Assembly (NCBI RefSeq): GCF_037975245.1
Contig: NC_092571.1
Span: 2,524,501 to 2,588,500 of the forward strand
Reading direction: 5' to 3'
Source: Apostichopus japonicus
Lineage: Eukaryota > Echinodermata > Holothuroidea > Aspidochirotida > Stichopodidae
DNA length: 64,000 nucleotides
Position 1 is the first letter of the stretch, and the number at the start of each line of letters is the position of its first letter. This document shows, one piece after another, positions 35,901 to 45,754 of the stretch. Made by a program: the position numbers and the translations under genes. Below the pieces are notes generated by a model. It did not search any database. It worked only from the letters and a program-made list of their open reading frames with translations, and was not told where the DNA came from.

Positions 35901-38900
35901 GGAAAAAGGTCTCTCTGATCAAGAAAGAGGAAAGACAATCAACATTCATTGTCATCTCAATGCTGGATGCTCAAGAGGACTACTAACAACGGTACTACTG
36001 TACATCATTCATGCATAACAGACTTTAACATTAACATTAACCTTTTTCAGACAGTATTAACAGACTTGAAGGTACCTTGAAATGTCACAGAAGAATTTGT
36101 AATGAACGTAGCCTTTGATACATGTACTGTACGCATCTTACAAACCAAAATGGAGCAAAACACAGAATTTGCAAAATAATTACAAAGCAGTAAATCACCT
36201 CAAATTATGACACAACTCTCTGATTTGATTTCAATTTCCCAGTAAACAGGAAACATAATATCATATCTGTTTATAATGAATGATTTCTGACTTCATAGTC
36301 ATTCAAGTACTGAAAATTCAGAAAATGTTTACATGGAAAAATGCCAGAAACAGGAAGTGAATGCTTCTCTTTTGCACTCATTCTACTTAATACCATGTAA
36401 AGGAAATGCAAAGGAGTGCACCTGATAAATTTGACACTGTCATGACTGTACATAGTCTAACACTACATGGTACACTGCACCACTGTTATGGATATATGTA
36501 TGTACTCAGGGTTCACCATTCACAATTTCCCAGAAAACTTTCCAAAGCAATCAACAACGGATATAAATTACTGTATGTCTACCAGCAAGTAATTTGGTAT
36601 TCCAGCTAGACATGTTAAAGGAAACACCACATGTGGGCATTAGTCCAACATTCAGGGATGGGAAAACTTCCATTCAAAAGTTTCAGGGACAGGAAGGGAT
36701 TAAATATTAGTTTTACTTCTCACATGCTATGTAGCTATGTTGGTATCTATGCAAATAATGCTAATAACTCATTATTTCCATGAAATTGCAGCCTTGTAGT
36801 AGGTCCTGTTTATCATATATGGTTTTTATGCTGTATTACTTTGAACTAAAACAGAGGCGCTATGTGTTTAGGTTGTAACTTTGAAGATATATATACTGTA
36901 CATGTATTAATGACATATCATTCTAGAAATTTCAGGTGATAATTTGATGCTCCTCAAAATGAGAAGACATTCTGGGTTTAAACCAATGGGAGGGGGAGGG
37001 GGGCTCTCCAGCCATGCAATAAAAAATAAAAAAAATAAAAAAAACAATGGGTGCTGCCTTATCTAGATAGGTCCTATGTATCTACAAGGGGCAGCCATAT
37101 CCAGTACAGTATTAAACAAACACAAATTTGTTGTACATACTGTATACTGTAGCCTCTGATGCAGAGTTTCAAATCAGGAATCAATGAGTCATCTACTAAA
37201 GTCAGTGATGATCTGAAGTAATTATCTGCTCCTACTGACAGGAGTAATACTGTACAGTAGTCTACAGTACACCTATTTATGCCACAATTCCCCGGTGATG
37301 CCAGTTACTGTACTGTACTGTATGTCAAACAGTATAGGCCTAGATGCAGCACTTGTGATATACTGTCCATAAGCATGGACACCATAGGAAGACTACTACC
37401 CTGGGAGAAATCCCAACAAATTATCAAATGATATAATTGAGTTAATTTTATTGGTTGATGAGAAAATACTGTCAGGGTTATAAATCAATATTCAAAATAT
37501 TTGAGCTGAAAATATGAAATGTCAAGAGGTCACACTGAATATATGATACATAGATGGAAATAGTGAATTGGATGACATTACACTGCACAACATGTGTGCA
37601 AGTGTAACCTAAGTATTGTAACATGAATGTTCTATGTATGTATTATATTTGTACACTACAGGGTCAATTTTCATTTCAATGATTCCCCCCATTTTCTCTC
37701 AGACAGCAAGGTCTTAATTTTTGGTTGTCATAGCAGAAAAATTGGTTGTCGGAAAAATATAGTATTTTAAAATAACACAGAATGAACAATATGCATGCTG
37801 TCTACAGGAGAGATGTGTAGGTTTGGTTCCTGATACACTCATCAGGGAGCTGCTACTCTAACGTAGCAGCTCCCTGCTTACATCGTGGTCTGAATCAGTG
37901 GGAAGTTACAAAACAGAGGAGGTATATATTGGGATGCAGTGCTTGGTTCTCAATTTGGTGTATGCTGGGTCAGATAGAAACTTACCCCTGTGTGTGGGAG
38001 GGGGGGGGGAGGAGGCTAGGAAGAAGTTAATAATTCCATCAGATCATACAGTGAACTAGATGTAAGAGATTTCTATCTGACTACAAAATAGTTCTCCAAG
38101 ACCGTATACACAGTGCAAGACTGTCACAAGTGGTTAGGCTGGGGTAGATAGGTGTGCATAGGTTAAGGAGACAGGTAAGTGAGGCGTGAAGTAAGTATGG
38201 CTGGGAAGAGATAGGGGCAGTGGGATGGTGATATTTGATCCCTACTTACACAGAAGAGACACCCAAGTTTCTGCATCTATCCAAGCACTGGATGAACAGT
38301 TTAAGCACTTGAAGACGGGTGGAAGCACAGCAATTAAAAAAACGGGCAAAGACTCGAACAAGACAGTAGTGATTTGAGAGAGTTGAGCTGAGAGCGATTA
38401 ATGGAGTGGAGAGCTTTGTGCACAGAAAAGAGACAAGATTCTGCCTGTCACTCTGGGTTCCCAGACGGCCATGTTTTTTTTTTTTTTTAAAACCCTACCT
38501 GAATTAGTAAGTACCAAAGTAGCACAGTGAGAAACTTCCTGTACCTCTTTAGAAGTGTTCTCATCCACCAGGCGCAACTTGGCAAGTTCCGCTTCGTATT
38601 GGGGGGTGTCAATCGCCTCGAGAGGTTCCGCTTTCGTGTCCACGTCTTTTTCATCATCGGTGTTGGACTTTTCTTTCTCGTCTTCATTATCTCTCAGTCT
38701 ATTGTCTTCAGCATTGTTTGAGTTATTGTTCATTGTTTCGTTAGTCGAGTCCCCGCTGTGCTCAACTTTTCTTCTCCTCAATTCTGCCAATTGGTCTTCT
38801 GATTCTTGAGCAATTTCCCTTTCTGTTTTCAAAAAAAAAATAATAAAAAAAATAAATAAATAAATAAACAAATAAGCTTAATCTGCTTGTACAGTATCAT

Positions 38901-41900
38901 TACGACTATAGGATTTCTAAGCACTAGATGGAATAATTGGGGGCTCTAAGGTTTGCTCTATATTGTCATCTGAACGAAGGAAATGGCAGGGAGAAAAAAA
39001 AAGACAAAGAGTGTTACTGTACCTGCACAGTAATTAGACACAGGACATCACTCCTTCATTATCTTTGATAATTACAGTACTTGTACAGTACCTTACAAAC
39101 AAAACATTTGTTGGAAGCAAAATGACACAAGTTCATCAACTGTACTGTACAGTCAATATTCTCTGATCATTGCATCTATACATACATTTATATTGTGGGC
39201 ACATATTGTTGCTATACACTGGGACAGTTTATTCTTGCACTGTTGTTAAGATGAAGGTAAAAAAATATGACAATTCACAAACCTATTTTGTTTTGGAAAC
39301 AATCTCAATGTTTCATATCTATCACTCTCTAATGACCTTCCTCTAAATCATTTAAAATTATTAAATTCATTATCAAATTATTAAAAGTCATCAGATTGTA
39401 ATTTGTACCATGTAACTGTGGAAACCTTCCACAAGTAGGCCGAAAATGTTTATGTGTTAGTGCATATACAGTGTAAATTGATCCACTGGAATGAATTTAT
39501 GATCCCTGCGAAAAATATCCCGAAATTTCTAGGCCTGTTGATAATTATTCACTTTTCTCTTATTTCGTCCACTCGATTTCACAAAATCAACTGAACTTTC
39601 AATCGGCAGTGACACAAATTTCAGCCATATTCTTATGGTAGACTTCACATGACAAATACACTTAATACAGTCAATTATGCAGGGCCACACAAACAAAGCC
39701 CTGAGGGATTAATTTTAACCACAATGTAGGGCAATACATGGACCTTGGCTTCAGCTTTGTACATAGAGAAACTACAAACTTGGTACTTCAGTATTGAGAA
39801 AGAGTCTGTTTTTTTTACTGTCAAAGGGCTTTAATAATGAAACTCTCTAAGAAATGAATTGCTCAGATCTTAATAATACAGGATGAATTGTTTGGTGGTT
39901 TTCACCTTTTAAAGTTTAACCAGAAACCACAATTTATCAAACCTGGGTGATTCATTTTAAAATGGCCTTACAATTATGTTAAATAGGAACAAGGTCACAT
40001 GATGGGATAACAGTTTAGCCAACTTATCAATACAGACTTTTTGTGTTTCCAGTTAACAAAAATTTGGAAAATAAGCCCTGTTCAGACATACTGAACATTG
40101 TAAACTGATATATATGGGACATTAAGTATTGGAGATGATCATATTAGCATAATTAATTAATTAACTAAATTAAAAACTTGAAGTAATTGTCAAAAGTTTG
40201 CAAAGGATGGGTCAATAAATTCCATTGTGAGAAAAATCTAAATTATTTCAATAATGCACTAGTTTAGCTACTACTCATCAAGATTTAAAGGTCCCATGGA
40301 TACGTCACACTCCTTTGATGTTTACGCAATATGCACTTTCATTATGCACTTTCACAAATTAAAATTGCAGTTTCACAAATTATGCACTTTCACAAGTCAT
40401 TCATTAACTACACAAATTACATTAATCTCTTTGGGAAAATAGAAACTTCAGACCTTTAGCTTTACAATCATATGTTCACAGCTGGGGCACAATAAGCTTG
40501 GACTTGCCCAAGTACAGTATGGGAATCATGCCAATTCTTTGAAGAGACCATAATTATGTGCTTCTACTGGCAGAAAATTGCTAGTGCCTTCATTTTATTC
40601 TACCAGTTGGCAAATTGGCAGAATCCAATGGCATTTAATGTAGCCAATAAACAGCACAAATTTTGAAGCCTGTCCTCAGTAACCTGCTGCATATTACTGT
40701 CAGTCTTCATCATATATTTGTGCATGTCTTGGTTTGTCCAAAGTTGCTTCAAATTTTACAATTTACTTGGAAAATTTGAGGAACTTGCCCGATTCCGAAC
40801 AAACAAACAAAGTGCGTGACATTTTTTGTAAGTGATTGGATGCACTTTGATGATTATTGAACCACAATCTCCTTACTTGCGTACTACTGTGGTATGAAAA
40901 TGCTAAGTTCGTTTTGTTACAATTTATACCGAAAAAGAAAGTAAACAGGATGTGTGTGATATTTTCATTTTCTGTTTCTTTTCACCCACTTCAAAAAAAG
41001 GAGAAAAAAAAGACAGAAAAAAAGACAGAAAATCAAGAAGAAACTTAGAATAAGATGCAGACGTTACTGTTACTGAACAGTAAAATTATGCAAGAAACCA
41101 GTTTCTGTATTTTGTCATATACTGTAGTGTACATACTGTATGTAGAATATATCTGAAGAAATTGGAACAAAACAGTTACATTGGAATAAGAACAACATAA
41201 CTTGGGCCTAGAGTACTTTACTTTCAATCTGAAATTTCTGCAATTTAAACAGTAATGATAACCTCAGGTTATACAGTAACAGTATAATAGGTGCAAGTTA
41301 CTTTGGGATGAATACTGTACCTTACAAGCCTCATAATACAAGGCTTACAGTACTGTAGCTGGATTTTGCAATTGACCTCTGACTCAGAGCAATATGCAAA
41401 AGTTTATCTTAGTACTTTCTCTTACAATACTTGTACAGGAGTACAGTACATAATGTTGATTTTGGTAAGTCATGGCACTGTTGACATAACTCAATACTAT
41501 ATGCAGACTGTATAGCTTTGGGCTAAATATTTTAAGTCAACAACTTCCATAATTCAGCAAATTGATTGTGTCTGGATTTTTTCAGTTTAAGCAAACCGCA
41601 CAGACTGTAAGTTACTGTACAATGAATGGATCAACTGTAGATTAGACTTTCGCGAACAGATCCATGTACAGTATGAAGACTGTAAAGCAGTTCTATGCAT
41701 TAATCATTTAACTGTACAATATCAATGTTACTGTTCAATACAGTAAGTGCTGTATTAATGAACAGTAAAGTACTGTCAGAAACCATGCAGAATGTACAGT
41801 AATGAAGCTAATATACAGTAATTTTACAATATAGCATGTTGATCTAACTTTCATTTGAGGCTGAGAAGGAGAGCTTTCATTTTTAATACTCCAACTTGTT

Positions 41901-44057
41901 ACAGTTTGCATGTATACTGTAATTAATTACTATTTAAGGTACAGTAGCTACTACATAACAATTTAACTAAACTAATATGTAATGCATTGTAAAAGGTTTA
42001 CAGTACATGTCATGTTTTGATTCACAATGAACTGTCTCCACAGCTTTAGCACATGCATATATACAGTTACTGTAGTACCGTTCACTGTGGGCTACTATGT
42101 ACATACTAGTACTGTAGCACAATGGTACTGTAATGTATCGTAACAGTTTACAGTACATGACACATACATATGTATTTTGAGTCACAATGAACTGCCTCCA
42201 CAGTTTTTGCTGTGCACAGTTACTTTAAATCCCCTTTCACTGTAGGCTACTCTGTGTACATAGTTGAAGTACCATAATACAGTACTAGCAATGCATTTAC
42301 CTACATGGTATCTGTATTGTACATGTATGTCAATCTACCAATCTGCCAAGGCCAGCCCAGCTTCCTGTACATTAACCACTACTTTGACCACAGTTTAGAC
42401 AGCACTTACTGTATCTAGAACATCGTGTCAGACAAGCTGCCTTCATCATATTGCCCAATAGCTACAAGAATATTACATCACACATTACACTGAACAGGTC
42501 AGTACTGTACTGTAAGTGGCATACATGTATGCTTAGCAGGAAACCCACTACAGTAACTAGTTTTATTCCCTTTTTAACACCCCAGTGGTTTTCCAGTGTA
42601 CAGTGCAATTTGACCACACACTAACCAACCATCCTGTGACCGACTGTCCTTCCAATTGCTTCAATGCTGGAAAAAGGGAAACTAGGGAAAGGATGTGCTT
42701 GAAATACATGTGCGCATCTGTCGCAAATTCATGGAAACCGTAGCTATGACAAATCAAATGAGCATGCTACACTTCTTACATTTATAAATTTATGCCAAGT
42801 TTGCAAGTTATTTTATATACTGTATATTAATGCAAAAAATTATGTTTCATGATTCGACCACAATGACATTTTTATCAAGATTTGAGTCAATCTCAACACT
42901 TTTGTGTTCTAGTTAATTCCAGCAAGGAATGACATCATCGTGGCAACATTTTAGCAGATTTAACCTCTTCAGGTACAGTAAATCTGTATCTGTATGGGTT
43001 AAAAGTAACAGCCTGTGGCATATATATTTTACACAGTACTGTACAGTATATGTATGAAGAACCAGAAGTCCCGCAGTTTTGAAGAAGCACTGTGAATTTT
43101 GTCTACGTAATGGAAAGTCTCCTCTTCCTGAAATGGTTTTTGGATGGAGTAAGGAAGGAAGAAGATAAACAAACTGCACAGAGCGGGTCACTTAATCTGG
43201 CAAAACCAGTATTGATTTGATGTCATGCTGTGTAGTCATTTGTTGACGAGAAGTCGCATGAGTTCACCACCAACACTAACAGTGAAATTAAAGTTACACA
43301 AAGATCGTTCACGTATATTGAAACTATAATTGAAACTTTGCAAATTTAATAGTCATACAACTTCTGCTGGTCATAGTTTTGCTTCATAGTTTTAAAGCAA
43401 ACTAATTACCAGTGAATCAAAATTCAAGTGACCAATATTCAAGTGACAAACAAAGCTAAAAAGTCACAGGTCACATTAAAGTAGTAACACTTATTAGAAA
43501 GCAAATATTGTCTGCTTGAAATAAGAACATCTAAGTCAAGCTACTCTTAATATAATTCATGGGACAGGGGATAATGCCTAGTCTGTACCAAACCCAAGAG
43601 ACCTCTATGAAGGAATAAAAAACCACTTTTTCCATGGCTCATATTTATAAAAGTTTTCAACAACAAGAAATAATAAAAAATTTAAAACATTAATCTGAAA
43701 ATATATTTTTTTCTTCAACTCACCCTCAATAGTTTTTATCATGGGCGTCCTTGTAATTCCAATTGATGGAGATCGTGGATCGGGAAAAACGAAAGGGTTG
43801 GCTGGTGTTCTTGGGATGCCCTCTGTGGGCGATCTCGGATCGCCTGTCTCCTCGACCGGTGTCCTACATATCTCTGCTGTAGGGGAACGTGGGTCTTGAA
43901 AGTCTGTGGTATCGGTTATGATCGGTGTTCTGTGAATTGACTCTGATGGAGATCTTGGATCTTGTAACGTTAAGATCCTTCTGTTCTGAATAGGTGTAGC
44001 GTTCTTTTCTTCAACTAATTTGTTATGGGAGTCTTCTCTACTTTCTGATGCACCCAT
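29685..44057 (-). CDS. CDCA3: Cell division cycle-associated protein 3 (CDCA3/Tome-1), three coding exons
   Basis: Join 44057-43724, 38822-38499 and 29914-29685 on the minus strand: 888 nt, 295 codons plus stop, all phase-consistent. CDCA3 is described as an F-box-like factor promoting mitotic entry through Wee1 destruction and is itself removed by APC/C-Cdh1 in G1. Seen here: N-terminus MGASES, fitting N-myristoylation (human MGSAKS also fits); four repeats of DPRSP with RTP at D33, D55, D73 and D93 (human has two); a charged, Asn-rich middle; RSRSPLS near 247-252 like human KRPSPLS; and KEN at 292-294, one residue before the stop (human DKENQ). The start context is strong (A at -3, G at +4). 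Human CDCA3 has 268 residues. Small extra exons in the long introns cannot be excluded. Confidence 0.92.
34600..34965 (+). repeat. Degenerate tandem repeat, about four units near 100 bp
   Basis: Each unit reads roughly TTACAAATGATTCA, then AAGGAATG-GGAAG, AAGCTGA and ATGGAAGGG followed by a G-rich run. Units differ in length and G-run size. Confidence 0.7.
37843..37876. repeat. Perfect 14-bp hairpin with 6-base loop
   Basis: CAGGGAGCTGCTAC, loop TCTAAC, then its exact complement. A relative (CAGGGAGTT stem) lies at 56648-56676 inside a MITE, so it may come from a mobile element; it is too short for a microRNA precursor on its own. Confidence 0.8.
38499..38822 (-). CDS. CDCA3: CDCA3 coding exon 2
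   Basis: Encodes residues 112-219. It begins with a probable coiled coil (EREIAQESEDQLAELRRRK), continues Asn/Asp/Glu/Lys-rich, and ends with the AELAKLRLVDENTSKEVQEV segment. Acceptor ACAG, donor GTAGGG. Confidence 0.85.
38823..43723 (-). other. CDCA3 intron 1
   Basis: 4.9 kb, no exon recognised. Very dense in GTACTGTA/TACAGTAC words, with a local tandem duplication at 41994-42290. Confidence 0.55.
41994..42290 (+). repeat. Tandem duplication of about 155 bp in CDCA3 intron 1
   Basis: Segments beginning near 41994 and 42149 share GTTTACAGTACATG, TTCACAATGAACTG or GTCACAATGAACTG, CCTCCACAG or TCTCCACAG, and CACTGT-GGCTACT in the same order. Moderately diverged. Confidence 0.75.
43724..44057 (-). 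CDS. CDCA3: CDCA3 coding exon 1, four DPRSP repeats
   Basis: Encodes residues 1-111 plus one base. All four repeats keep DPRSP, Ile and RTP at the same spacing (IHRTP, ICRTP, IPRTP, ITRTP), each a potential proline-directed phosphosite pair. Donor GTGAGT. The exon probably extends upstream to an acceptor at 44095. Confidence 0.95.
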
Positions 44058-44095
44058 GATGGTAATCTTTAGGTTGTGTTTAACTCTTCGCAAAA

Positions 44096-45174
44096 CTGTT
44101 GTATAGATACAAAAAATCAAGTTACTTGGAGTACTATGCAAAGGGCATGTTAAGGAAAATATCAACCACAAATGTATCTGTGTGTTTAGTCTGAATCAAA
44201 AATTTAAATTGGGAAACATTAAAGCAACAGGCCAAGTACTAACAGTCATTGAAAGTGTTTGTAAACTGTAGGTAGCAAGAATGCAAGATTAGTACTTACT
44301 GCATGATAATTGATAATGTAGAATATATAACATATATAACATTCAGACTAAAATAGTTAGTTAAGAAGGTGATTAAAATTGATCAACTACTCTAAAAATT
44401 AAAGGGTATTCTTGGAGATTACATATTCTCTAAGTCTAAGGCCTACTTCTATTCTAAGGCCTATATATACAAAGCCAATAAGAAAATTAAAACAATAAGA
44501 ATAAATAAATAGTACAGACAGAAAAATTTAAGAAAAAGAAACAAAAACCTTCATACAGATAACCAACAAGTTAATTTTTCAAGCAAACTTGTCTATACTT
44601 AGGTGAAATTATAGCAAACACACAAAAACCAACTGATACCGACCAAAAATTGTCATATTTGAAGAAAAAAAATAAAAAAATAAATTATCACTAGTAATAT
44701 TCACTAGCCTAAAGATTGCAAATTCTATTAGTATTAAGCCTACCTAAACTCATTTTCCTATTTGTAATTGAATGTGTTGACTCCATGTGTTGCTCTGGCA
44801 GTGTCTTAGAACTGAATGAGGCCAAAATAATAATGTTCTTAGAAAGCCACCTTACACACAAAAGTATTAGTAATATATCCTGAGTCACGGACATTACGAA
44901 TTTACCACCGAATATCCTAACCTAGATGCGTAATACAACAGTACCCACACAATCGGTTAATGCTAACACAATGCATACCTCAGTCACCACTAATACTTCG
45001 TGTAATGTAGAAACGATGTGTGCGGTAAAGGGTTGCAATGAGTCACAAACGGTCAAATCGTCCACAGACTAATCACTCATTTAACCACCATTATATGCAA
45101 CATTTGCCAGCCTGACGGGTGATTTGAATTTTTGCACTACAAACAGTATATGAAAACAATGAAGAACAACTCAC
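44096..45174 (-). other. Probable intron in the CDCA3 5' UTR
   Basis: Bounded by an acceptor (minus-strand ATACAACAG, ending 44096) and a donor GTGAGT (45174). No coding signal inside. The boundary choice is inference from splice motifs. Confidence 0.45.
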
Positions 45175-45235
45175 CATTCACCCTTTATATCCTAAGAAAA
45201 CGTAATAACTTGACTACGCTTGTCGTTGTCTTCAG
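45175..45235 (-). other. Probable CDCA3 5' UTR exon
   Basis: The minus strand has a good donor (AATG|GTGAGT) at 45174, in the right place for a leader exon; the upstream edge is a guess. If spliced to 44095, the ATG at the exon end opens a nine-codon upstream ORF ending before the main start. A TATAAAGGG word at 45189-45181 could instead be a TATA box for a start further downstream, which would remove this exon. Confidence 0.35.
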
Positions 45236-45643
45236 CTGATCCTGAACTAACTTGAATCGTTTGAAAACAAATCGATGAAGACCAATGAGATGATCCGTTA
45301 TATCACAGGATACACACCTGTCGTAATAACAAACGATAATATTGGATGAAAAGTTAAAATAAGTTTAAAAGCAAACTACATACTGTATAACACATGAATA
45401 TAGCTTGGCAAAGGGCATAAATTGCAATTTTCATTCTAAATTATAACCATATATCAAAAAACACAAGACCACTACAATCTAGGTTATTTTACGTATCTTC
45501 ACAAAGGACTAGTTGGTGTTTACCTAGAGCTAAAGTCAGACAGCCCCCATTGACTGAACAGTTTTGTGCTGTACGATATGAGCAGTGCGTACTGATATCT
45601 GAAGGCAAATCGACCGTCTGCTATGTGTAGTTTAAATATCAAA
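45176..45643. promoter_or_regulatory. Shared CDCA3/USP5 upstream region
   Basis: This is the only DNA between the divergent CDCA3 leader and the USP5 start. It contains CCAAT at 45282-45286 (inverted relative to CDCA3), as in NF-Y driven cell-cycle promoters, and a TTTGAA word at 45260-45265 on the plus strand. AAAATGGCGGC at 45641-45651, overlapping the USP5 start codon, resembles a YY1 site. Bidirectional activity is inferred from layout. Confidence 0.55.
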
Positions 45644-45754
45644 ATGGCGGCGCCCATGTCACTGGAGCTTTTGAAGAATCTCCCGTCTCCGCGTGTTCCA
45701 CATGGTGGTGAGAAAGTGTACAAAGATGAGTGTGTGTTCTGCTTCGAGAATCTG
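45644..45754 (+). CDS. USP5: USP5 exon 1
   Basis: Residues 1-37, from [10 protein letters not shown] to [11 protein letters not shown] (human HKDECAFSFD). Start chosen as the first ATG, with AAA before and G after. Confidence 0.93.

Larger units (their letters stand above)
29915..38498 (-). other. CDCA3 intron 2
   Basis: 8.6 kb with no exon recognised. It holds poly-G/C runs, a duplicated segment near 32740-32840 and 32980-33095, a degenerate tandem repeat (34600-34965), a 14-bp hairpin (37843-37876) and many TACTGTA/TACAGTA words. Confidence 0.55.

Noticed and set aside
37843-37876. microRNA precursor
   Set aside because: A 14-bp stem with a 6-base loop is too short, and flanks do not extend the pairing.
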